A stretch of DNA of 64,000 bases from Zygnema cylindricum (lineage: Eukaryota > Streptophyta > Zygnematophyceae > Zygnematales > Zygnemataceae). The translations under genes and the position numbers were made by a program. The notes beneath the pieces are model-generated. The model was not told the origin of the DNA, made no database searches, and saw only the letters and a program-made list of their open reading frames with translations. The DNA lies in the NCBI GenBank assembly GCA_037447655.1, contig JBBHKE010002603.1, forward strand, positions 1 through 64,000. Reading direction: 5' to 3'. Positions 11,633 to 20,884 of the stretch are shown here, in pieces. How positions within the stretch are numbered: the stretch's first letter is position 1; every line of letters starts with the position of its first letter.

Positions 11633-12841
11633 TGACTACATATATGACTTTATATGGAAGAATTTCCTGGACAGGTTAAGGCTTTGGAAACTATGCAGCA
11701 GTAGGATAGAGGTGATGTAGCTTCGAGATTATGAATAAGATCAGGCAGCACTTTAGCTTAAATGTGATTGAAGGAAGCGATGTCTTACCAGAAAAAGGAG
11801 GTAGTTAATATGCATTCTGCATGTTAGGGTTTATAAACTTCAATCCGCAAAGACTTTGTGACACATCTTGACAACCAATGAATATTTTAGTTTTTTAGAA
11901 TTCTTCCTAGTAACCCTGAATAACCCTGAGAAATAATAGCGGTTGAAGACATAAAAATACTAACCATTCAGGTAATAAAAACTCATTTATTTTCATTGGT
12001 CTAATCACATAAACTATGGTGTGTGGATAGACAAACCGTGAGTGGATGTTGACAGTACAGAAAAATCGTGAAACATAAAAATGTAATTACAAGAGTTTGT
12101 GAAACATATCAAGAGTGAAAATGTGTGGTGGTAAATTGCAATATCCACAGTAACCTAGAATGTTAAGACTCGCCATTTCGGCAAAAGGAGGAGGCAGATA
12201 TAAGTTGAATCTTTGATAATGCCGGCGGGAGAAGAGAGAACCTAGGCTTATTTCAAAAATGAACAATGTACAATGAGGTAGGCGAAAGGCTTGACGAAAA
12301 CGTGGATCAACTATGATTCACAAGATCTTTATCGGATCTATGACAACCATCTTTGATATCAGCGTCTATCATTGTGAATGAGCAGCGTTGAAAAACCTAG
12401 TGTGTAGAGGATAGAGATTTCCCTAAGAAGCTGGATTTGGAAAGGAGATGCCAAGACTTTCGGTCTTACCGTTACTGCTTAACATTTCCCTCACAATCCT
12501 GCATAATTATCTACTGTTGAGGACTTTGATGGATGTGAACTTACTTGCATAAGAGACATATACGGGCAAATATTATTTGTCTAAACGTGAATGGCATTGG
12601 GCATACAATTTGGAGATATACAAGCTTGCCAGTGTGGTGGGAGAATTTGAAGATGTTAGGTCTGCAAACAACAATCAACACACACAAATGTTAGCAAAAA
12701 TAAAAAAGTTCCCAACCATTGGTCAGCGGTTAATGTATGCAATCATGTTGGTCAAGAGTGACAGAGCTGAGAATTCTAATACTATCTCAAACTCCAGAAA
12801 GCTAGTATCAACAGCTAATAAGGGCGTGAGAACAGAAAAGG
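11633..12841. other. Intergenic between two convergent genes
   Basis: This holds the 3' flanks of the lipase (plus) and NSE1 (minus). It is AT-rich with no recognised gene. A plus-strand open frame at 12577-12888 runs antisense into the last NSE1 exon, begins with TTG and has no known domain. Confidence 0.5.
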
Positions 12842-15655
12842 TTATAACTGAGATGAAAGGTGTGCTGACCAAGAAGTTCGTGACTTGATTCTTCTTTGAG
12901 AACGCTTTCCAGAAGCCTCTGCTACCTCAGATGTTCGCTTAGAACGATTTCCATCAGCTTCTACTGCCTCAGTGGGAAAGCCTGGTGGTAACTGCCATTC
13001 TCCGTCACAGCCATCATTTGAACACTTACGAGACACCTGGACCAAGCAAACGGAAGCGTAAGATAGTAAGCGAGCCCCATCTAACCCATCAACCATAATA
13101 CAAGAATGAGGAATCATTAAGCGATTAGCCACCACGGCCAATCGAAGAAGCTAGCAAACACATGCAAGCTCAAGATTCTGAACGCACTGTTGTCCTGCGG
13201 AATTTCCTTTGCGCGCAGTAATGGTGTAAGCGTGCAGAACAGTCTGGGTTGCTGCAAATTTGAGCCTGCTCAGCTTGTCAACATCAGAGATGAGTTTCAC
13301 ATGCACTGCAGGAATGAACGCAAGAGTTACCAGAGGACAGTTGAGCATAGTCTAACAACAATAAAACCATGTTTCTTTGATGAAGCTTCCTTAAAATCAG
13401 CAAAATCCTTATTGCAAGCCAACAACCTAACCAAGTACTGCAGCTGGCGACTAAATGGCATGCCATCGCTTGTGGGACTACTTTGCTAGGAGAAAATGAC
13501 TCGAATAAAATAGGAAGCTGAACCAAATCCTAGAAGATAACTGCTCCCACAGACTTTTTAATATCAAATAAAAGTTGGCCCAGCTGACAGCCACAATCAA
13601 ATTCAAGATTTCCATAACCATAGCTAGATTTTTTTTGTTCAGTTTTGGACATATCAGTATAAACCAATATATAACAATATAGGAGCCACGGCAGGAAAGG
13701 CAATGACTACATTAAACACTCACCTTGATTGCGGCTTCATTGCAGAGCTCACAAGAAGGCACACCATCTATACTTTTAAGGTATGACTTTAGCTCCAAAT
13801 ATGTCTGAATGCCAAGACTGACAAGACCATCATCAGAGCAACTCAACCACTTCTGTGCAGTGAGCTCGTCAAGAAGTTGTTGTTTCTCTGTTTTGCTTAA
13901 ATGTCTTAAAGCTGCAGCTTGACTGCTCTCTGCATCACCCTGAGTATTTTCCTGTTCAGATTACAAGCCGCGATTGCAAGGTCAGAATAAGGGACTTCGT
14001 CTGCTCCATAAATGTTGTTGACTTATCCAGCAACGTTAACCTTTACAAGCAAACAGGTAAAGTAAATAGTCCAGTCTTTGCAACAGAGCTAAATGCCTAT
14101 CCAAGCAACATACACTCTCCCCCTGTCACCTGAGCAGATAGCTGAAGGTTGAGAAACTCAATTTTGCCAATGCTTCCTGAAGCTTCTGGACAGAGAGCTA
14201 TCGCCTCCACCTGTTAGGACCGAGGACTGGAAATATTATTCCTCTGCTTGAGGTCAGTGACCAGCAAAGCTGAAAGATGGCAAATGTTCATCAAGAGAGC
14301 TGGGCTTTAGAGCCACTTAAATCCGCAAAGGGCAGCGAAAGCATTTATTACTGTGAAAATATTACCCCGAAAGAAGATCAGCAACTGACAAGGCGTGAAC
14401 CAAGATACAGCCTTCTATGCCTGTCCCTTGCATAGTTCCAGAATCCAAGACAACATGACAATTGCATGTAGAAACTAGGTAATCTCTCAATTCAGCTGAA
14501 GCCATGAAATGACCTAAATGCTTAAATACAATAGTGCAGAAAAAGTAGCTTCATATAGAAACACTGCACGTACTAGCAAATGAAGTCTAAAAAGTCCAGC
14601 AAACATTGTCATTTCCAACAATTTGAATGGTGTTAACCTTGGTGGTCACAAAAAGTGCAAGAGTTGTGATAGAAAAACAAAACTCAAGAACATAATGCAG
14701 CGCAAGATATGCTGCACTGCAACAGACATGGACTCAGCCCCATGTTTCCTGTCTTGAACTATCAATTAATGCCTATGCAAAAGCTCCTTACCACAGCTTT
14801 GAAGAGAGAAATTTGTGTATGTGAGAGCCGTGTTCCGAGCTTTGCATGCTCATCTGCAGTTTTATTTACAAGGCCATAATAAACTTCGCCTTTCTCTTGC
14901 AGTACAGCTGGTCTAATTTCCATTTGGACATACCCCAAAGTTGCGTTGATTGTTGCAATGAACTCGTGAAATGAATCATCTGCATTGAAATAAACACAAG
15001 AGAAAAACAGAACGAGCTATTAAGTCACTCAACTATTTCAAGTACACTTCCAAAGAAATATCAGAAATTAGTTATTTGCAACAATTCAAGAACCAGTTCA
15101 CGACCGAATCCATCGGACAGAGAAGTTTGCGCTAAATTCTAAGCAGCGAGGAGAACAAAAGAAGAATTCTTAAGTATAATCACTAAAATACAGACGAAAG
15201 TCATGTTACATTCCAAATGACGGACGATTTCAGAAACAAACGATAGACTTTAAAAACAAAAACTCAATGCCACGCGAATAAAGTACAACCTAGATGTAGT
15301 CACATTTTGATGACATCTTCTGCTAAGCATCGCTTAAACTGCAATCTTATGACCATATTTAAACATCTTCTTTTCCATATTGATCACATTAAATTGCAAA
15401 AATGCACATTTAAGCTCAAATATAACGGCTTATTACATCCCTGATAGATAACCGTTTTTAAAAAAAATCCATGTGATACATATTTTCGTCAAAAAGAACT
15501 CAGTTTATTTCAGCCGTTCATAAATTAAACACAAGCGAATGCCGGAATTGACCTCGCACGTTTGCGGCTTCTTTAGCCAGCTCCTTCGCTTCCTTCTCTG
15601 TAAACGGCCCTCTCATAAGAAAGGCTTGGAATACGGTGTGGTGGCGGGCGTCCAT
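12842..15655 (-). CDS. NSE1: NSE1 homologue, RING subunit of the SMC5/6 complex
   Basis: Predicted non-SMC element 1, 290 residues, nuclear, part of the SMC5/6 complex in DNA repair and chromosome maintenance; NSE1 pairs with a MAGE-type NSE3 subunit and supports ubiquitin-ligase activity. Six exons on the minus strand, from the 5' end: 15655-15553, 14979-14792, 14210-14130, 13951-13724, 13265-13188, 13036-12842; all are GT-AG and in phase. The N-terminus is MDARHHTVFQAFLMRGP. The winged-helix region includes LGYVQMEIRP, EVYYGLVN and DEHAKLGT, typical of the family. The C-terminal variant RING has candidate ligands C191, C194, C204, C209, H214, C217, C231 and C236, with W240 after. The last pair has four residues between the cysteines, where I recall two in homologues. 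About 50 polar residues follow the RING. Confidence 0.88.
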
Positions 15656-15822
15656 TAGTCGGCCACAGAATTAAAAAGACGGAATTCACGAAGGATGTAA
15701 ACGTTGTAATCGTTGAAGGATGCAGCCGTTGACTGTGGAGAATGCCACTCCCAGGTGCGGACTTCAGAAAATAATAATAGAATGGGCGGCGAGGCAAAAC
15801 TGGAAAATAATTATGAGAGAAA

Positions 15823-15896
15823 CGGACCAGACAGGGGTCGAACCTACGACCTTCTGCTTAGGAAGCAAAACACATTATGCACTGAATTACAGGCGC
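15823..15896 (-). pseudogene. tRNA-Arg(CCU) pseudogene
   Basis: It is clearly a copy of the tRNA just downstream: it begins GCGCCTGTAATTCAGTG and keeps TTCCTAA and GGTTCGACC. It has decayed: the 3' acceptor strand no longer pairs with the 5' strand, an extra T lies before the anticodon arm, the anticodon stem is mismatched, and only a three-T run follows, which is a poor Pol III terminator. It lies in the first intron-distal flank upstream of NSE1. Confidence 0.8.
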
Positions 15897-15916
15897 TTCT
15901 GAGAAATAACGTCTGC

Positions 15917-15922
15917 AAAAAA
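15917..15922 (-). terminator. Pol III terminator of tRNA-Arg
   Basis: Six T residues on the minus strand directly after the tRNA 3' end. Confidence 0.8.
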
Positions 15923-15923
15923 T

Positions 15924-15996
15924 CGCGCCAGACAGGGATCGAACCTGCGACCTTTTGCTTAGGAAGCAAACACTCTATCCACTGAGTTACAGGCGC
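15924..15996 (-). tRNA. tRNA-Arg (anticodon CCU)
   Basis: 73 nt read on the minus strand, from GCGCCTG to CTGGCGC plus discriminator G. The acceptor pairs except at one T-T position. The D arm is CTCAGTGGATAGAG. The anticodon stem TTTGC/GCAAA encloses TTCCTAA with CCT at positions 34-36. The T arm is GCAGG-TTCGATC-CCTGT. A T6 run (15917-15922) follows one base after the 3' end, fitting Pol III termination. There is no intron, and CCA is not encoded. It decodes AGG. Confidence 0.94.
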
Positions 15997-16470
15997 TTTT
16001 TCAATTAGATGATTTCAACATATATCTATATAAATAACTATAATTTAACATAAATTTAACATAAGTTTTCAATATTAATAAAAGTTGCCTCCGGTTTGCT
16101 TTTTCGGTTTTTCCCATAGTTGTTGAAAACGCATTTTACGCACGATTTGAACGTGCGTACAATACGTAGAAACTGGTGAGGTTGATTTGAAAAAATCGTA
16201 AAAACCGTTAATGAATTTTTGTCCGGACAAATCCGTACATGTTAAAAAAATTGAATTCAACATGTACCGCAGTTTGTACGCTTGCCGTTAAATGAGCGGT
16301 AGAAAATTTTAATTATTTAAGTAGCTATCCCACCAAATGTGTGTATTGGAACATCTAAATCAACTGGTTAAGGACGACGCTCTTTGAGGGTACTTAGAGA
16401 ATCTGAAGGTCCAAATTCATATCGTGGGCGACGCCTCCTTTTTGTCAGAATAACATTGTCTGTCTGTCTC

Positions 16471-16964
16471 ATAGCCCGTTCCCACCGGAAAAAAATTCAC
16501 TTCCGCAACAGACGGACGTTCGAATAGTGTACGGCTTTCCGAGCACCGACTTTGTAGATTTCGGAAGTTCTCGGAAAATCGTACAAACGAACTTCCTCAA
16601 AATATTGCCGGATATAGAAGTAGGGTAAAAGTTGCGTCTTTTTGTGAATCAGGCCAACGGTAACCTGAAAAGTTGGCGTAGCAAAAACAACATCCGAACG
16701 GCTATTTCGTTGTTTTCGTGCGAAAAAATTGCATGACTTTGAGCCACCGTTGTCGTCCTTCGAACATAGTAAATTTGAAAATCTGCAGGTTTGTTTTTGC
16801 GCCTTTGTCTGATGACGTCAAAGCGTGTGACGTGTCATAGGACACCTTCGATCGGAGTTACGTGCCAGAATTTTGGTGTGAACGACACCCGTTTTCCGAT
16901 GAGTTTTTCAGAAAATCATCGGAATAGGCAAAAAGTTACAAATGCTCTGGTGGGAATAGGCTAT
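16471..16964. mobile_element. S-family TIR element, copy 1
   Basis: The left end ATAGCCCGTTCCCACCGG mirrors the right end, whose reverse complement is ATAGCCTATTCCCACCAG: an 18-bp TIR with three mismatches. The element is 494 bp long. No convincing target duplication is visible, and the frame at 16791-17108 crosses the right end, so no transposase is encoded. Confidence 0.6.
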
Positions 16965-18027
16965 CAGCTCTTGTGGTTCCGAAAACAGTCAGCAGGCACT
17001 ACTGCGTCTTCAGATAGAAAAGATCCGATGACGCTCACGTTTTCTTCCAAATCTGGTGATTTTGCGGATTTTCCAATCCACGCGTGTCGCATGCATCACT
17101 CTTTTTAACTTTGTTGTACACGAACCTTCTTCGATACAATTCAGGTACTGTGGTTTTGTCGGATACGTTTGCAAAAGCACAGCATGACGTACACTAAGTA
17201 CCGACAGCGCATATGTACCTTTAGTACATTGCCAATCTATTTGTCCCCAGTAGTTAAGCCAAGGATTTGAAAAACATTTCTAAGTCCTAATTCTCCTTCT
17301 TACAGGTTGCTCTACCACTAACAGATAAGAGTTACTTTCCAATGATTTCTACTATATTTGTTCAAAAACAGCTAGGCTTTAGTATCGAGGATAGGATTAC
17401 TTTCTAGAGGAGATTTTTTTTCTCTGGAAAAAAAAATTGGAAGTTTAAGCACACAGACAAACGGCTGAAAAAAAATATCCTCGATAGCATTGAGTATGTA
17501 TAACCCTCTAATACTCCACATAGATCGCAGTCAAATGTAGAGACACCATGTGACAGATAATAAATGATCAACTTCAATTGTTATCCGCTTCAACTTCTCA
17601 GCATCTTTGTTGTTTGAAATGATCTCACACAAAATCAGAGTGCAAGACTACAGCGGAAGCATTCATAAAATTTCACACGAGAGAGAACTGTCCACAAAAG
17701 CCAATATATTTCACAAACATTTTCTCCCATAAAAAGATTAAGTTTCCCTCCCTCTAAGCTGCAATATATAGTACTGCAAGTGAAGCGTCACACTATCAAA
17801 CTATAAAACCAAACCAAACATAAAGTGCGCACGAAGCGCCTACCAATCAAGTTGCGTCTATACGCGAAACTACGCACAACAAAAGTACTAAGCAAACGTA
17901 CAACCAAAACAAATAAAGACAAAACGAACCCACCAACCGTACACACCAAACGAAAAAAAAATACCTGGTCGTCGCCAAACTAAATCTCGCGAGACCAAGG
18001 TACACCAATACGTACAGCTAGACGTAA
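16965..18027. other. Intergenic, no gene recognised
   Basis: Ordinary AT-rich DNA, with an A-rich stretch near 17810-17960. Nothing codes for a recognisable product on either strand. Confidence 0.45.
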
Positions 18028-18144
18028 TGACTCCAAGCTAACGTGGACCACTATCTTCACGTGACTCCAAACTAGCTGGCCGCGCGACAAGCCAACCTGG
18101 ACCACTATCTTCATGTGACTCCAAACTAACTGGCCGCACGACAG
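18028..18144. repeat. 54-bp tandem repeat, about 2.2 units
   Basis: Units start with TGACTCCAA at 18028, 18062 and 18116. The middle unit (18062-18115) is complete at 54 bp; the first lacks an internal block and the third is cut off. CTGGCCGCGCGACA and GGACCACTATCTTCA are shared landmarks. Confidence 0.8.
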
Positions 18145-18384
18145 TTCGCGACGGCCGATTACAACCTTGATTCTAACATTGTTTACGTCGGGGTGACTGT
18201 ATAACACATTCAGACACGCAAATGACAATATCAACCAAAAGAAGTACGTGAGAATGTGAAGCTGATAGAACTGATTGATATTGTTCACTACTGCCCAGTA
18301 TGAACTGTTCGATGACTCGATTCTCAAAGCTTGTCAATCTTACTTTCCAAACAAGAAATAACACAAATTGGTTGTTAAGAACCA

Positions 18385-18943
18385 ATAGCCCATTCCCAAG
18401 TAGATCTGCTGATAGTCAAGTGCCTAATTTTGCTCAATTGTGTCTGAATATCTACCTACGGTTTGGCGATAAGTGGCAATATCAGCTAGTCTGCATCCAA
18501 CTATGCTCGAATCCCGTGGACCACAGCTTCGCAACCTCCCCGAGTTGCCACTCCAAACTGATGAGGAGAAAAATAATCATTGAAAGCGGGCTTGAGCTGG
18601 ATGCAGATGGCNNNNNNNNNNGCGGTTAGCGATAATCTCCATTATTGCGATTAAGCCACGGGAAAACTTTTTTTCTTCTGCACTTTATGTTGGGGTTCCC
18701 ACTTCAAGGTAATCCTGTAAAACATTAACATGCCGGTTGTAATGTCTTACGATGTTAAACTTGCTTTAAGATAACGCCTCTCAGACATTAGGTGCACCAT
18801 CGTTTTCTCACCACGGTGCATCGATATCTAAACTATAACTTTTAGCAGTTACTAAAAGTGTGGCTGGTTTTTAGAATTAAACGCATGGTACATGCACGCA
18901 TGGTCCAGTAAAAGTTACAAATGCTCCGGTGGGAATAGGCTAT
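18385..18943. mobile_element. Possible S-family element, copy 2 (contains assembly gap)
   Basis: The right end AAAAGTTACAAATGCTCCGG plus TGGGAATAGGCTAT (18908-18943) nearly matches the right end of copy 1. A weaker left end, ATAGCCCATTCCCAAG, occurs at 18385. The interior contains ten N, so its true length is unknown. Confidence 0.4.
18612..18621. other. Assembly gap (10 N)
   Basis: Ten undetermined bases; the real gap size may differ. An apparent open frame (18300-18629) runs into it and is not supported. Confidence 0.99.
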
Positions 18944-18959
18944 CACAAGGCTTCTACGA

Positions 18960-19170
18960 AAAGTACAAAAGCAGTATTGAACGATGACCTGGTACGCACG
19001 TACATGGTACGCAAATTAAGATTTTTGGTCGGTGTGAAAATCATTGACGATTTTCAATATCAAATCTATAGCTACGTGGCACCACTCTTTTGCTACCACG
19101 TGGATTACAGACTCTCCGCAATAGAATTTCGTTCAAATTGTAGCATTCTGTAATGTTGGCCGTACAATTA
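18960..19170 (+). repeat. Dispersed repeat, partner of 59690-59935
   Basis: It shares, in order, GTACATGGTACGCAA, the GAAATCNTNAAGATTTTCA-like block, GTGGCNCC, GTGGNTTACAGA and GTTGGCCGTACAATTACA with the right-hand copy. The function is unknown. Confidence 0.7.
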
Positions 19171-19256
19171 CAAAATGTCCTAATGGAACTTCACCCTTGG
19201 GGTTGTATTTCACGTCTTCTTTTTTTCAAAAGGGCACCGAATTAGCGTTATTACCT

Positions 19257-19309
19257 CTAATAGCGATTGGCGGTGTACTGCACTGTAGTACACCGTGAAT
19301 CGTTATTAG
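19257..19309. repeat. M-family hairpin 1 (abutting TIR ends)
   Basis: An imperfect palindrome: CTAATAGCGATTGGCGGTGT on the left is mirrored by ACACCGTGAATCGTTATTAG on the right, around ACTGCACTGTAGT. It looks like two M-type termini meeting head to head. Confidence 0.75.
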
Positions 19310-19470
19310 CCTTGTGTACGCTATATCGACACCCCAAAATTTTGACATTGATACCTTAAATATAATATATTACACTATTTAAGGAAGTGGACTTTAATCT
19401 GCCACGTCTCCTAACACTAAATTTGAATGAATGACGCTTATTTTTTCTTTACACTAATAATTTATATAGG
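19310..19470 (+). mobile_element. M-family internal segment
   Basis: The 160 bp between hairpins 1 and 2 recur as the reverse complement at about 60665-60850, with shared landmarks ACACCCCAAAATTTTGACAT-like, CTATTTAAG, GTGGAC and GAATGAATGACG. Together with the bordering hairpins this defines a MITE of about 210 bp. Confidence 0.65.
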
Positions 19471-19515
19471 CTAATAACGATTCAAGGTGTACTGTACACC
19501 GCCAATCACTATTAG
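19471..19515. repeat. M-family hairpin 2
   Basis: CTAATAACGATTCAAGGTGT is mirrored by ACACCGCCAATCACTATTAG around ACTGT. It is the right border of the segment above. Confidence 0.75.
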
Positions 19516-20019
19516 CGTAGAAGTTTCTTTAGCGTATATGAATAATTACCGTGGTTTACGCTAAATAAGAATTTGAAAATTTTGAAAAAAACATACATTT
19601 TAATTGTTTAATAATTCTAATTTGGGTCTTTGAAAAAAGTAAATGTCGGTCGCAAACATGCTTACACTAATATAGGTATTTGTACACAATTTGACAAATC
19701 GTACGTTCACACAGTCGAAGGTGGTTGTTGGACAAATATATGCGAACGTGATATTTGACAACCCGATTTTATCCCTTTTTTAGACCGCACATTCTCACGC
19801 GTCCGCGGCTACTAAACAAAATGAATTGTATTCTTTCACTTAAAAAGGTACGTTTTTGTACGAATTGACTCTTACCGTACACCACACTATTTAAAAAGAT
19901 GACGTACTTCTGTTTTGTACTGTACTAAATTAACACTAAATAGCGTAAAGAAAAAAAAATAGAATGAACAACGCTAATGGAGAATAACAAAAAAGGGACG
20001 GAATTAGCGTACACTATGT

Positions 20020-20069
20020 TAATAGCGATTGGCGGTGTACTGTACAGTACACCGCGAATCGCGTTATTA
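20020..20069. repeat. M-family hairpin 3
   Basis: TAATAGCGATTGGCGGTGTA is mirrored by TACACCGCGAATCGCGTTAT around CTGTACAG; the central GGTGTACTGTACAGTACACC is perfectly self-complementary. Confidence 0.8.
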
Positions 20070-20855
20070 TCAATAACTCTAATTTGGGTTCTTAAAATTT
20101 TGATTTTTTTTTCAAATAGGATACATGATTTTAATTTTTCTTTGATTTTAATTAAGGTACCGTACAAAATAGCGTAAAGCCCGAAAGTACAATAAAATCT
20201 AAATAGTGTGGTGTATGGTCGATGTCATATCATACATAAATGTACATTTTCAAGTGAAATTTTACAAAAAATGAATTAACTTAGACGCGCACGCATAGGA
20301 ATGTGCGCTCAAAAAAACGGGATTAGTCTAACACGTAAATTGGTATGGCATTTACGAATATTTTAAATTCGCGATGGCGTACGATTTCTAATATTTTGTA
20401 CGGATACATATATTAATGTATATAATCATACGCCGAATATTCCATTTTTGTTCTTCGCGAATCAGCATTAACTCCGAAATTAGAGTACACCTTTTTTTTT
20501 TGAAAATTTTCAAATTCTTAATTAACATCAAGTACTGTAAACTTTCTTCAACACTATTTAAACTTTTCGCGGTGTACTGAATAGGTCGAAAGTCGAACGT
20601 TGGAACTTGGAAGTAGTAACAAATAGTACAAAACTAAAGGGATTTTCGTATTGTGGTTATTGTACGGACGACGAGAAAGCAGCAGAAAGACATGAAGATG
20701 TGACAAGATTGTGTACGCTTACAAATTTTGGTAGTATGTCATTCGATCTTGAAGCATGCATCTGCCAGTTACATTTCGCTACGTGGCAATCCTTGAGGCA
20801 AGAAGAAGGAACTTCAGAGTACCAAAAAGTCAAAGAAAACAATGATATTAGGGTA
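20070..20855. other. Intergenic repeat-rich DNA
   Basis: The stretch near 20205-20340 resembles 59060-59150 (AATAGTGTGGTGTATGGTC landmark). A plus frame at 20607-20891 begins with TTG, has no known domain and runs into the retroelement, so it is not called. Confidence 0.4.
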
Positions 20856-20872
20856 TATCCCCATGTAGTCTC
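20856..20872. repeat. Isolated P-family terminus
   Basis: GGGTATATCCCCATGT preceded by TTA is a P-type end. Only this terminus is visible; the sequence on its inner side is the truncated 3' part of the minus-strand Copia element. Confidence 0.65.
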
Positions 20873-20884
20873 TTTTTCTCGGTT

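Noticed and set aside
12577-12888. 103-codon plus-strand frame
   Set aside because: TTG start, no domain, and it overlaps the end of NSE1 in antisense.
13190-13526. Frames of 80-99 codons over NSE1 exons 5 and its introns
   Set aside because: They cross splice sites of the well-supported NSE1 model and have no domain.
15713-15985. Plus-strand frames across the tRNA region
   Set aside because: They are translations of the antisense of two tRNA copies.
18300-18629. Plus frame of 109 codons ending at the gap
   Set aside because: It reads into undetermined bases and no domain or splice context is visible.
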